Origin: Mercurialis annua
Lineage: Eukaryota > Streptophyta > Magnoliopsida > Malpighiales > Euphorbiaceae
Length of the DNA: 64,000 bases
Direction: 5' to 3'
NCBI RefSeq assembly: GCF_937616625.2
Contig: NC_065570.1
Span: 4,164,001-4,228,000, forward strand
Shown: positions 1 to 11,340 of the stretch, one piece after another
Layout: the number at the start of each line of letters is the position of its first letter
Position numbering within the stretch: position 1 is the first letter of the stretch
Translations under genes and position numbers: made by a program
The notes under the pieces: generated by a model
Told to the model about the DNA's origin: nothing
Database searches by the model: none
The model's input: only the letters and a program-made list of their open reading frames with translations

Positions 1-1308
1 TTTCTTCATCTTTCAAACAAACTTGCAGAGAGAGGCCACAGAATTTCATTTCTGTTGCCACCAAAAGCCATTTCAAAGTGTCAACCTCTGAATCTTTATG
101 GAGATTTCATAAGTTTCGTCCCTGTTATGGTACCACGTGTCGACGGCCTACCTCCCGACGCTGAAACAACAGCAGACATTCCTTTTCAACTTCATAACCT
201 TTTGATGACCGCCATGGATCTCACAGAGCCCGTCGTCGAAGCTCATCTCATTAACCTGAAACCTGATTTCGTCTTCTTTGATTTCACTTACTGGTTACCA
301 GCTTTGTCGCTAAAGCTTGGCATTAAATCTTTACTTTATTGTACTATTAGTCCTGCTGCAGTTGGTTACTTGCTTAGTCCTGAAAGAAAATTGCTTGAGA
401 AAACTTTGATGCCCGCTGATCTGATGGAGCCTCCGCTGAATTTCCCTCAGTCGTCGATCAAGCTACGCGCTCATGAAGCTCGAGAATTGGCTACTGTCAC
501 TAAACCATACGGCAGAAACATTTCATTCCTGGAACGTCAATTGCGTTCCTTGAGCGAGTGTGATGCTATCGGTTTTAAAACATGTATAGAGATGGAAGGA
601 CCTTATTGTCATTATGTTGAGCAACAATTCGGCAAGCCGGTGATTCTGGCAGGTCCTGTAGTGCCGGAATCACCAACTTCAGTGCTAGATGAAGAGATCT
701 CCAAGATTTTGGATAATCACGAAGCAGGAAGTGTGGTGTTTTGTGCTTTTGGCAGTGAGTGTATTCTCAAGAAAGATCAGTTTCAAGAATTACTATTGGG
801 TCTCGAGCTCACAGGTTTGCCCTTTCTAGCGGCCCTGAAACCACCGATCGGGGCTAAAGGAACAATTGAGTCGGCTTTACCAACAGGTGTTCAAGAGAGA
901 GTGAAAGGAAAAGGATATATTTACGACAATTGGATTCAGCAGCTGCTGATTTTGAAGCACCCGGCTGTCGGGTGTTTCGTGACGCATTGTGGTTCTGGGT
1001 CTTTATCAGAGGCAATGGTGAATACATGCCAATTAGTACTCCTGCCGAATGTAGGAGATCAAATCATCAACGCGCGGTTGATGGGTGGAGATTTGAAAGT
1101 TGGCGTTGAAGTCGAAAAAAGTGAAGATGGATTGTTCACGAGAGATGGCATTTGCAAGGCGGTGAAAGCTGTGATGGACGATGATAGTGAGGTCGGTAAA
1201 GAGGCAAGGAGAAACCATAACAAGTGGAAAGACTTTTTGTTGAGCAATGGCCTTGAAAGCACTTATATTGATGCTTTTGTCAATAAGTTGCATGCATGCT
1301 TAGGTTGA
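1..1308 (+). CDS. UDP-glycosyltransferase, UGT79-like (5' end outside window)
   Basis: A family-1 glycosyltransferase that should transfer sugar from a UDP-sugar to a small acceptor in the cytosol. The frame is open from base 1. The first codons match residues 22 onward of the complete paralogue at 9042, so only about 21 codons, including the catalytic GH motif, lie outside the window. The PSPG donor-binding box starts with the Trp codon at 931, contains HCGSGS and ends in the GDQ motif. That ending, together with overall similarity to the UGT79 clade (sugar-to-sugar transferases on anthocyanins and flavonoids), suggests a flavonoid-glycoside transferase. This is family inference; the acceptor cannot be read from sequence. 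Compared with the paralogue it lacks two residues near the TVTKPYG segment. No stop or frameshift is seen. The stop is TGA at 1306-1308, and the 3' end is tandemly duplicated just downstream. Confidence 0.93.
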   Translation, partial: FLHLSNKLAERGHRISFLLPPKAISKCQPLNLYGDFISFVPVMVPRVDGLPPDAETTADIPFQLHNLLMTAMDLTEPVVEAHLINLKPDFVFFDFTYWLPALSLKLGIKSLLYCTISPAAVGYLLSPERKLLEKTLMPADLMEPPLNFPQSSIKLRAHEARELATVTKPYGRNISFLERQLRSLSECDAIGFKTCIEMEGPYCHYVEQQFGKPVILAGPVVPESPTSVLDEEISKILDNHEAGSVVFCAFGSECILKKDQFQELLLGLELTGLPFLAALKPPIGAKGTIESALPTGVQERVKGKGYIYDNWIQQLLILKHPAVGCFVTHCGSGSLSEAMVNTCQLVLLPNVGDQIINARLMGGDLKVGVEVEKSEDGLFTRDGICKAVKAVMDDDSEVGKEARRNHNKWKDFLLSNGLESTYIDAFVNKLHACLG

Positions 1309-1491
1309 TTTCGAGATGATGATAAACAATTTATGTTTTATCAAGAATATTCACATTGAAATTTTCATTCAATGGCCTTGAAAGCACTTATATTGATGCT
1401 TTTGTCAATAAGTTGCATGCATGCTTAGGTTGATTTCGAGATGATAATAAATAATTTATGTTTTATCAAGAATGTTCATTGAAATTTTAAT
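1245..1491 (+). repeat. 125-bp tandem duplication spanning the UGT stop codon
   Basis: Bases 1245-1369 (last coding codons, stop and start of the 3' UTR) are repeated at 1370-about 1491 with a few substitutions and a small deletion. The second copy is untranslated because the first stop codon is intact. Confidence 0.92.
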
Positions 1492-1903
1492 TCGATAAGT
1501 GTTATTATCTTGAAAATAAACAAAATGTGTTACTAATGACTATGAGGCTATTTAACAAAGTTTTATGATTTATGAGAGTTAAAATGATTACATCCATATA
1601 AATTTTATTGCTATTGAAGATTTAGCACCAAACAATATACATTTATTTGCTACCGAAGGTTTTAAACCATCCAATATAAGGTTTAACACTATCTCGTTTA
1701 TGACGACATTTGAGCTCACCAAGAAATTTCTTAACCAGTCTTACAAACATACCTGATATTTATCTGCACCTCATGATTCTGCCCAGGGCTACAATACTAT
1801 ATATTACAAGCTCGAAAAAGCTAAAACAATACCAGCTAATCAATTCGAATACTGGCACAGCAATCTTGGCTAGGAACTAGAATCTTGGCTCGAAAGCTTG
1901 CCT

Positions 1904-3063
1904 TCATGCACCGTCATCGTCAACAGTGTTAACCCGCTCGCACTCATCAATCCATTCACTGTATCTGCAATTCCAACATTAAGGTCAATGCAATGGACAA
2001 AAAGAGAGAAGGAGATCATGAATCATTCTGCAATTGTTGCACTTACATGTCTATTGCTTCAGTTAAAGCTGCCAAAATAAACGAGAAAAAGATAAATCAG
2101 TAAAAATACTCTTTATAAAATCACTAACAATCTTAAAAGCAAGAATATATACTCAATAACTTCTTCCATTTACATCATCAACTGAAATCACATAAGGCCA
2201 AACCCGTTCAGTATGTGCATGCAGGATTTGTAGTAATATAAAAGTACCCCTCTACACACATGAAGTGAAGAAATAATAATAAAAGAGAAGAAGCAAATCG
2301 GCCGTCACCTTCATCCAACAGCCATACAGCCTATGACAAGAATATTCAACTCACACAGTCTAACTATCACACATAAAGATCGTACTATGATAAAGCATTT
2401 GCAATGATAAAGTACAGAATGTGCATTAATAATTTAATACAATAACAGGCCTAAAGGGCAGAGAATTTTTCTTGGAACATACCTGTGATGGTAGTGCTGA
2501 AGCTCTCTTGGCATATAGCACATACAGCTTCACCAATTAAGTTCTTCATATCACTGAAACCAGAAACATGCTAAAAGTGATTAAACAGCAAAATGATTCA
2601 TGAAATTCGTAAACATCTTATTTAAGTATTTAAGAAAATATTCATAGATTATCTCATTTTAATAACCAAATGATTCTCCATGACAAATTAAACACTAATA
2701 AAAACTAAAATCGATATTAGCTCGTATTTTTCCTTCTCTATTCCTCAGCAATTGGTTTTATAAGTGTAAAACAACAACAAGAAAGCAAGAGGAAGATTCA
2801 TTCAATTGACTAGATTAAAATCACAAGCAACAGGCTCAGCAACCCATAGATTATCAAAAAGGCTCTACCCTGAGCATCAACCACAACAAACCAAAACTTT
2901 TAATTGCTTAGGCTCACAATCCAAACAATTTAATCAAAACCACTGCTTACATTCTGCATTCAACACTTGTTCCATGGTTACAGAAGGGACAGCTAAAGAC
3001 AGTGTCAAGCTTGTCCATTCTCTTCTTAGGAGGAGGCTTCGCTCTCGACTTCCTCTTACCCAT
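1904..3063 (-). CDS. ELOF1: Transcription elongation factor 1 homolog (ELOF1)
   Basis: Small zinc-binding RNA polymerase II elongation factor acting on chromatin in the nucleus. Minus-strand exons are 3063-2951, 2553-2483, 2068-2047 and 1964-1904; all junctions are GT-AG and the frame closes to 88 residues ending in TGA. The N-terminus [20 protein letters not shown] is the conserved basic tail. Four Zn-ligand cysteines are present as CPFC (C25, C28) and CAIC (C49, C52). The C-terminus reads [12 protein letters not shown] and then a short acidic tail, close to the usual family length. Exon 3 is only 22 nt. A further non-coding 5' exon is predicted around 4042-4130, joined by an intron at 4041-3075, just upstream of the ATG. 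It is divergently arranged with the gene at 4290. The identification rests on recognised family sequence; exon joins are by eye. Confidence 0.93.
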
Positions 3064-4041
3064 AGCTCAAAATCCTGCAATATCAATAACAAAAATTAAT
3101 AGCTTATAAAAAAAGAAAAAAATAATCACAAGCTCCCACATTTGCTGAGGCATATCATAAGCTCAACCAAATCTGCTTATAAACAACCCAAAACATAAGA
3201 CACTTTCTCCGATTAAAACCGAACCCACCATTGCACTCGACAATTCCTCTCTCCTCGAAGAGTGAACAAACAAGCACACATGCCCTAACCTTGTGCTCAA
3301 ATATTTTAATTAATCAAATCCAGTTATCAAAGATCGACCTAGACCTTCCAATTAAAATTGAGGGACAATGCCCCCTAACTTAAGTAGGTCTACCAGCAAA
3401 GCAAGTGGTACTTAATTGGGCAGTTTGGCAGTGGGCGGGTTGGTTTCGTGCAACTGAATTGATCATAGTTTCAATTTTTCTTTCTTGAGTCATATACTTA
3501 TAGCATCATCTCTATCAAGCCCGTTTATACATCGTTATAGAATTTGAAATTCTTTATTTCGCTACCATACAGATTCACCCTATAGCTAAAGCTGACTTCA
3601 ACAATAGTTTTATTATCTTCACAGATCATGTTTAATTATGCAATAATCTCAAAGACCCCCAAAAATATCAAATTAATCATTAAACTGCAATTATCTTTCA
3701 TTATATGTCATAAATCAAACAGGAACCATTTCTGCCGAAATTAAGCCCTAAATTTAGTATAACGAAATCACAATTCAATCAAGAAAATAAATTCTTGAAC
3801 TAATGCTCAACTTAAATTCAAGAATTACAATTCATAATTTCACCACAAAAATAAACCTAAAATATAAATTACTTAAAAATCGATCAGAACAAGAATTTAA
3901 AAGTTCGCAAATTACTTGAGAAAAAATACCCAAAAAAACCACACAATGTAAAAGAAAAAAAACTTAATCAGCCGAAATATTTGATAAGACACAATGATCA
4001 ACCTCAAGAAATTATGATAAAAGGAACCAATTTGAACTTAC

Positions 4042-4289
4042 CTTAGAAATTCTGCAAAATTGAAATTGAAACCCTAACTTTTCAATTATTGAGAGACTCG
4101 CAATAACAAGTAAAAAGTTATGGCGGTTGGTAATTTCGCAATATATACGTACTTAGCGAGGGTATTTTAGGATAACATTTAATTTTTCTGAGCCCATTTA
4201 CGGCCCAATTATTCAACTTGCTAACGTGCGCCTTTCCTAAACCCCGCTGCAAAACCTTCACCAATCGTCATCACGAAAACTCAGAAAAA
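4042..4289. promoter_or_regulatory. Shared divergent promoter, ELOF1 / plastid-protein gene
   Basis: The ELOF1 5' UTR exon (splice donor AAG|GTAAGT read on the minus strand at 4042/4041) faces the ATG at 4290, so two transcription starts must lie within roughly 150-200 bp. Visible elements: AAACCCTAA (telo-box) at 4069-4077 in the ELOF1 leader, and GCCCA at 4192 plus GGCCCA at 4202, resembling TCP-bound site II motifs of plant housekeeping genes. Start sites are inferred. Confidence 0.6.
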
Positions 4290-7200
4290 ATGGCTCTCTT
4301 ATCACAAACACCACTCCCATCACTTTTTCTTCCGAAGCTACCCCTCACAAATTCCAGAAATCCCATCCCTGTCCTTCACTGCATTTCGCCAAAATCCACG
4401 TCACAGCAAGAAGCAATTCTCCGATTAGTAGCGAACTCTAACGAGGAGAAAGCTCTCCCGTGCGTTAGAACATTCGAGAACGACTTGGCTCGGCTCAGCT
4501 TAGTCGGCTCGGTTGGTGTCGATCAGGCTCTCACTGCGGCTGCCGCGGACGGCGGCCAAGCCGCAGCCGAGCATATTGATGCCGGCATCGATGCCATGGT
4601 GGTTGAGACTCTTTTTCCTGGTCCCGGCGACGACCACGCTACTGTCTCTACTCGATTGGTTAGCTTATTGTGTTTCATTTGTGTTTTCTTGCAATTACGA
4701 AAATACCCCTGGGATTTGAACTTAGAAACAATTCAGTCCATTTTATTATTCCTCATAAAATTTTAGAGAATTGAAGTGTAAAAAGTGCAATTTAGGGTGT
4801 TAAGTGTAGTAGGATTAAAGATTTTATGGGACTTATATGTGAATCAAAACGTGTTAGGTGCTAAAAAAAACTATATTTGAAAAAACACTAGACAGGGACT
4901 TGAATGTTTTAGACGTTAAACCTCATGGAGTTATTTGTAATTTTATTGTTTGTTCTTAATTTTTGGATATTGGTATTGTTGAATGCATTGATGGTTTGGT
5001 ACTTTCTTTTGTAAAATTTTAAGTACTATTGGTGGTTAAAAGTAGGCTTAATTGCTTAAAAATTCACAAACTTAAGCATGAACTTTTAATTTTAGCAATG
5101 TCATACACCAACTTTTAAATTTTTGCAATTAACAAACATCGAGCAATTTTCTGTTAAAAATTGTTGATGTGGACGTCGGAATAATGTATGTTCTGATGTC
5201 CACATCCTCAATTTTTTAATGGAAAATTGGTCGGTATTTCGAATTACAAAAAAATAATAGTTCATGTATTAAATGTCAAAATTGAAGGTTCATGTTAAAG
5301 TTGAAAAACACGCTAAAGTTCATAATTTTTAAAGCAATTAAGCCTTAAACGTATCAGTTCAATAAGAAAAGGCTTAGTAAGTACTTCATTGCCTTTCAAT
5401 GGCTTGATTGAATTGGTTTCTTTTATTTTTATGCTGATATTAGATTATTTTTAAACAGTTTTTACCTGCTAAGAAAGTGAAAGATAAGGCTGGAAAACTT
5501 AAACGTGCTTTCAAAGAAGATATTTTCTCTGGAACTACCTCTCGAAACATACTTGCCATGACGTTTAGGCAAGTGGTTTTGCAACATTTATGGAACTTTG
5601 AACTTGCTGTCTTTAGGCCTGGCTCTGTAAGAAATATGGCGGATCTTGAAAACCCAAGAGAGGTTAGACGTTTATTTTTCTTTCTTATACTTATTAATTT
5701 TATTTATATTTTTGGATTCTATGTCGAAATTTGCATTGTTGTGTGATATCATATTAATATGTTTGTCCTGCAGGTGCCACTTTGATGATAATGATAGGTT
5801 CAGTTCTCTCTTTTGTAATGCATTGTTTCGTATAAGCAGGTTCCTGTGTCATTCTCTATCAGCTCGTCGGATGAACATGCTATCTCAGTGCTTGCGGAAG
5901 CTGTTTGTTTTGCTGCTCTTCAAGACACTGAAATGAATTTTCGTTATGATTTTTTAGGAAAAAACATTTCTGGTGGTGTTTTTCGCTGGTTTCGGAAGCT
6001 TAACAGGATTGCGTCCAAGGATTCTTCTGTTATCATTGATAAGTTATTTGAAGATGAGATAGTAGAAAATGCAAAGAGTTTGCTAGAAGATTTTAATTCA
6101 ACTAAGGAAAATTTTAAAGGAATGAGTATGAGACAGAAGTACAATTGGTGGACATCAGTGGCGCATTCTAAGCTGGAAAGAATTGGTGGCCCCTATTTCA
6201 GTGCTTGGGCAAGTGAGCATGTACCTGCTTATAGGCTGCAAATGGATGGTAATAAAGTCAAGGATGTAAAATTTCAAGGCTGGAGAAGAGCTGCGGAGAG
6301 TAGGTGGGAAGTTCTTTTGACCCACTCACAAATGGTACTCTCTTCTTTCGTCTGCATTCGTGTTTCAGTTACTAATGGATAGTATAGTATTATGAGATCA
6401 TTTTAAGCGAGGGGTTCGCTCTCATGATTTTCTTTTTAAGACAATAAAAGCTTATGACTTTCAATCATCTGTCTGAATTAGGATATACAGTGTATGCTTC
6501 ATGAATTTCTTTTTCTCTCTCGCTGCTATGAATTTTAGTGGGTTTTTAGGAGTATAATCATTGGCTGTGCTCTGTTATCAAGCGCTAATAACCATTTTGT
6601 TGCACGGGGTTGATGTCTTCCTTCTGATTCTTAATTGGGTAACTTTTGTAGGCTGGGCTGGCTGAAATCTTAGATGTGTACTATGAAGATGTATACTCAT
6701 TGCCTGATAAAGAGCTTTCGTGCCATGCCACTGCAAAATTTACCAACTTTGCTAACACAAAGGTTTGCAATTGTGCTGTGAAATATTTGCATTGATTTCA
6801 ATAATGTTGTCAATAATGAATTTAACCTTAATTATGTGCATCTTCAGTTCATTAGATTAGGCTAAATTTTTTTTCCTTACAGAGGAGCTCTTCTTTGCTG
6901 AACATCTTGTCAGTTGGTCTTGCCAGTGGAATTTTTCTCATCGCCATCAGCGCTCTTAGTCAATTTTGTTTTCCTCATTTACGCAGAGGACAAACACACA
7001 GCCAGAAGCAAATGTTTCCTCCATCATCTGAAATTGAGCATATGGTAAATGAATCTGTTGATGATGAAAAGGTAAACACACATTGTAAACTATTTTCCCC
7101 CTTACCAGCCCAGTGCCTGCTATAGAATGTCTATTGGCAGTTTAGTTGTCGATATGTGTGTTTTTAGAAGACCCTGATTGTTTTTTTATTATTATTCATC

Positions 7201-8050
7201 ACTTGGTTTCTAATTGTATTATTTTGTAGCTAATTAGTGAATTTTATTGGATAGTTGCAAGAGTTTTGCATTTTGATCATCAAAAAGATAAAGGACGCAT
7301 TAGGCTGGCCTGGTGATATAATATCAGAAACAAGTAATGGTGCTTGGATTGGTGAAATTCCAAAATACTTGAAAGCAACGCGTGTATCTGATTACAGTAA
7401 GGAAGACACTTCACTTCCTGACCCCATTCAGAAAATTGACGAAGATATAAAGTTATCTGCATCGGATATTGCTAGTTATCAGGTAATTCGCTCTGTTTGA
7501 ATCGTAATAGTAAATCTCTCATTTAGGTTTTTGTGGCTTCCTTGAGACCCATCCACTCAAAACGGAACCTTTTCTTTTGCGTCCATTTCGTGTTTTGTTT
7601 GTCATAACAAGTAGGTATACTGGCATGCATCTGTCACATTAAGGATTAGTCTTTACTTATGCTGGCCTCAATTTCATTTTGTCACTTGTTTTTGTGATTG
7701 GTATTCAGGTCATCATGTCAAGTGATGGTAAAATTGTTGGGTTCCAGCCTACAAGCCGGATAGGTGTGAATCATTGGGCTGCCAATCCCTTAGCACGAGA
7801 GCTCTACGAAAACCGGAAGCTATCCCCAGGTTAGGACTATATTTTTCTAATTCTTTTTTCTAATTTGTCACTTTGCAAATTTAGCTGGCTTGAGTTGATA
7901 GTTAAATGTCTTCTGCAACCAGGTCTAATTGAACCCGGCCTTAAGATCCGTCTTCCAAATGAGGTAGTCGCCATAGAGTTGTTGATGTCGGTTAACTCAG
8001 AGACTGACTTTGCCTTGGCAAGGCCAGTTCAATCAAACACCATCACCTGA
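4290..8050 (+). CDS. Conserved plant protein of unknown function, predicted plastid membrane protein
   Basis: Eight exons join in frame to 614 residues: 4290-4658, 5459-5662, 5840-6334, 6652-6762, 6883-7071, 7255-7482, 7709-7829, 7923-8050. All junctions are GT-AG; six introns are phase 0 and the last is phase 1. I chose the ATG at 4290 because it gives a Ser/Thr-rich, acid-poor N-terminus (MALLSQTPLPSLFLPKLPL) typical of a chloroplast transit peptide. An upstream in-frame codon at 4218 is less likely. Exon 5 encodes one hydrophobic stretch (SVGLASGIFLIAISALSQF), a probable membrane span near the middle. Exon 3 is rich in Trp and Lys and reads as a soluble domain. I recognise no catalytic motif and assign no function. 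Intron 1 contains a 300-bp MITE. An alternative acceptor at 5774 would introduce an immediate stop and is not used in this model. Confidence 0.85.
5045..5344. mobile_element. Mutator-like foldback MITE in intron 1
   Basis: The ends are inverted repeats: GGCTTAATTGCTTAAAAA at the left and its near complement at the right. The element is flanked by TTAAAAGTA (5036-5044) and TTAAACGTA (5345-5353), a 9-bp target duplication with one mismatch. A second inner inverted repeat (GATGT.GACG / GATGTCCACATC) lies near the centre. Termini resemble those of the element at 52531. Confidence 0.8.
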
Positions 8051-8923
8051 CGAACTCATCGTGCGGTTTTAAGACAGTCGATGCTGATTTTACGTCCATA
8101 CAAGAGAAATTTTGATATATTAGATGCCTATGTGAAATATCGTAATGTTCGCCTTTAAAGTGCATATTTTATGAAACGACTTTCGGAATGAATATTTCAT
8201 TTGATCCTCTAGATAAACGTATGAAGAATTTCAACATGATAACTCTGAAGATATGAATATGATAGCATGATGCTGATATGATAGCATGTGTTTTAGGTGT
8301 GAAAGTAAATATGAAAACGTCCACAAATAGAGGTAGACCATTTAAGTGAGTGAATTTGGGATTAAGGAAACCTATAAAACCAGCATTCTACACTAAGGAG
8401 ACCTATAAAACCAGCATTCTATACTGAGGAAACCTATAAAAGTAGCCCTTGGATTCTACCCATTAACAGGCAATTTAGTTTAGGTAAAGATCAAAACAAA
8501 AACAAACTTGTCTTCCTCTATTATCATCATGAGTGAATTTGTTTTAAGATTTTTTTACGAAAATAATTCTTTTTGTAATACCATTTTTAAACTTTTAAAA
8601 AATAAAGCTCTATTTTTATTTTATTCCGATACTTAGTAGCTAATGTGGTCATGTGGAGATTTAAACTCGTAATATTCATAAATTTTCACAATGCGAGAAT
8701 ATTTGCGAGACCATTTTTTTTTATTATTGACTCGAGGAGAGAGCATGTAAGAAAATTGAGCCCATGATCTTAGTTGAATGTTGCCCAACGTTTATATCAT
8801 TTGAGCTATAATTTATTGGTATAAATTAGACCACTTCTTGATTGTTAGCTGGTAGTGGATTTGATAAAGTGACAATTAATAATTATAATCTAATTTTAGG
8901 GATTATTTTGTATGTAAACCTAT
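8051..8923. other. Intergenic spacer, 3' flank of plastid-protein gene
   Basis: No gene seen. At about 8362-8445 a short motif ending in ACCTATAAAACCAGCATTCTA recurs in imperfect tandem form three times. The rest is AT-rich. Confidence 0.5.
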
Positions 8924-8933
8924 TATATATAAA
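8924..8933 (+). promoter_or_regulatory. TATA box of the second UGT gene
   Basis: TATATATAAA lies about 110 bp upstream of the ATG at 9042, a fitting distance for a short leader. It is the only strong TATA-like string close to the start. Confidence 0.55.
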
Positions 8934-9041
8934 TGTGGGTTCTACAATGAGAGGCATCAAAATCTTCTCTTCTCAAAAGAAAACACCAAAATTTCCAAGG
9001 TTTCAGAATCCTAACATTTTCCAGTTCAAAAAAACAAAAGC

Positions 9042-10421
9042 ATGGATGAGAAAAAAATTCACATAGTAATGTATCCATGGTTTGCCTTGGGCCATCTCAC
9101 CGCATTTCTTCATCTCTCAAACAAACTTGCAGAAAAAGGCCACAAAATTTCATTTCTCTTACCATCAAAAACCATCTCAAAAATTCACCAATTCAATCTC
9201 CATCAACATCTCATAACCTTCATTCCGATCACTCTGCCACGCGTCGACGGGCTACCTCCGGACACGGAAACAACATCAGACGTTCCTTTCCCACTTCATC
9301 ATCTTTTAATGACTGCCATGGATCTCACAGAGCCCGTCATTGAAGCTCATCTCATTAACCTGAAACCTGATTTTGCCTTCTTTGATTTCACTTACTGGCT
9401 GCCAGCTTTGTCCCGAAGGCTTGGCGTTAAATCTTTTCTTTATTGCACTATTAGCCCTGCTACAGTTGGTTACTTGCTTAGTCCTGAAAGAATATTGCTT
9501 GAGAAAACTTTAACACCGGTTGACCTGATGAAGCCTCCACAGAATTTCCCACCATCGTCGATTAAGCTGCGCGCTCACGAAGCTCGAGAATTGGCGACCG
9601 TGACGAAAAAACCATACGGCAGTAACAGCGTTTCATTCCTGGAACGTCTATTGCGTTCCTTGAGCGAGTGCGATGCTATCGGTTTTAAAACATGTATGGA
9701 GATGGAAGGACCTTATTGTCATTATGTTGAGCAGCAATTCGGCAAGCCGGTGTTTCTGGCAGGTCCTGTAGTGCCAGAATCGCCAATTTCAGAGCTGGAT
9801 GAGCAAGTTGCCAAGTTCTTGGATAGCTATGAAGCAAGAAGTGTCATATTTTGTGCTTTCGGGAGTGAATGTATTCTTAAAAAAGATCAGTTTCAAGAAT
9901 TACTATTAGGTTTCGAGCTGTCAGGTTTACCCTTTCTAGCTGCCCTGAAGCCACCAATCGAAGCTGAAGAAACAATTGAGTCAGCTTTACCGACAGGTTT
10001 TGAAGAGAGAGTGAAAGGAAAAGGATTTATTTACGGCGGTTGGGTTCAACAACAACTGATCTTGAAGCACCCTTCTGTCGGGTGCTTCGTAACACATTGT
10101 GGTTCAGGATCTTTGTCGGAGGCTATGGTGAATACATGTCAATTAGTACTTCTACCGAACGTCGGAGATCAAATAATCAACGCGAGGTTGATGGCAGGGG
10201 ATCTCAAAGTTGGCGTTGAAGTCGCGAAAGGCGAAGAAGATGGATTGTTCACGAGATATGGCATTTGCGAGGCGGTAAAAGCTGTGATGGATGGTGATAG
10301 TGAGGTTGCAAAAGAGGTGAGGAAAAACCATAAGAAGTGGAGAGAGTTGTTGTTGAGCAATGGACTTGAAAGCTCTTACATTGATGCTTTTGTTAATAAG
10401 TTGCATACCTACTTATGTTGA
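9042..10421 (+). CDS. UDP-glycosyltransferase, UGT79-like, complete
   Basis: Single-exon, 459-residue family-1 glycosyltransferase of normal length, predicted cytosolic. The N-terminal fold carries the presumed catalytic His18 in FALGHLTAF. The PSPG box is exactly 44 residues, W334 to Q377, with HCGSGS and a GDQ end. LPRVDGLPP and the DFTYWLPAL segment are typical of the UGT79/UGT91-side clades, whose known members add a second sugar to flavonoid or anthocyanin glucosides. Acceptor and sugar here are not determinable by reading. It is a close paralogue of the partial gene at 1-1308, in the same orientation, with two unrelated genes (ELOF1 and the plastid-protein gene) between them. So the pair is not a simple adjacent tandem duplicate. 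No intron, frameshift or missing motif is seen. Confidence 0.95.
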   Translation: MDEKKIHIVMYPWFALGHLTAFLHLSNKLAEKGHKISFLLPSKTISKIHQFNLHQHLITFIPITLPRVDGLPPDTETTSDVPFPLHHLLMTAMDLTEPVIEAHLINLKPDFAFFDFTYWLPALSRRLGVKSFLYCTISPATVGYLLSPERILLEKTLTPVDLMKPPQNFPPSSIKLRAHEARELATVTKKPYGSNSVSFLERLLRSLSECDAIGFKTCMEMEGPYCHYVEQQFGKPVFLAGPVVPESPISELDEQVAKFLDSYEARSVIFCAFGSECILKKDQFQELLLGFELSGLPFLAALKPPIEAEETIESALPTGFEERVKGKGFIYGGWVQQQLILKHPSVGCFVTHCGSGSLSEAMVNTCQLVLLPNVGDQIINARLMAGDLKVGVEVAKGEEDGLFTRYGICEAVKAVMDGDSEVAKEVRKNHKKWRELLLSNGLESSYIDAFVNKLHTYLC

Positions 10422-11340
10422 TCGGATATTAAAAAAAGATATTGCTAAGTACTCTTAAATTACATTATTTTCATTAGCGTAATCACAAGTACAAGAAAAA
10501 AAGAGAAATGTAGTAAATAAATTGAAGAAGAAAAAAAGAGAGCGGAAAAAGAATACTAGTGGAAGGTGAGGGAGCGCCCTTCCTACCTTTATGTAATTTC
10601 ACAATAAATATTTTTTTGCAATTGAAGATTTAGCATTATCGAATATAAAAAAATTGTTTTATTTTTTCAATTCTAAATTAATACTCTCTCTTAAACCCGT
10701 CAGACCGGTTTGCCGAAAAGTTTTTCTCCTCACATGACATAAATTATGAGTGAGGCGCAAAATTGGCTCAAAGGTCTGGTTAATTGATTATTTGATTATT
10801 ATGCGATAGATGTTACGTTGAGAATCATGAATTTTAATCTTGTTGATCTGCAGTTGTTAATTGTACGGTTCAAATTAATAAAACAAATTAATATCGTGAG
10901 ACGATTTGCGTATGAGACGGCACATATTTTAGCACAAACAACACACTCCATTTCATATAATCAAGAGTGGTTCTGTTCTTTGCTGAATTTATCACGGATA
11001 TAACTGTTTTGGATTCTTAAAAAAAATACTGTAATTTTTGGGAGGAAGTAAAACAGTAAATAATTTTTCCATTTATCATTTACCAAAAATCCAATACGTG
11101 TACGGCTCATAATACACTATTTCTATGAAAACATTCGCAGAATATAACCCCACTCCACCACACACGCTGGTTTGATTCTCCAGTCCACTAGGGTTTTTGG
11201 AATCAATAACGAAAAAGAAAAAAAAAATTCCTCTTCTCCGTTAAAACCCGAAACGCAAGCTCCTTGTCCATCAGATCGGAGCTCAATCTCCCGTTTCCGT
11301 TACCGTCATCGTCTCCGGCTTGCCGTCTTTAGGTTTTACC
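10422..11340. other. Spacer and 5' region of the PDAP1-type gene
   Basis: No coding region seen. About 11150-11340 is the CT-rich leader of the next gene, with an AGGGTTTTT telo-like motif near 11189. The rest is AT-rich. Confidence 0.45.

Noticed and set aside
1033..1293. Minus-strand frames opposite both UGT genes
   Set aside because: Antisense shadows of conserved coding sequence; the same pattern recurs opposite the paralogue.
5774..5839. Alternative start of exon 3 of the plastid-protein gene at the upstream CTGCAG
   Set aside because: It would add an in-frame TGA after three codons; the later acceptor keeps the frame.
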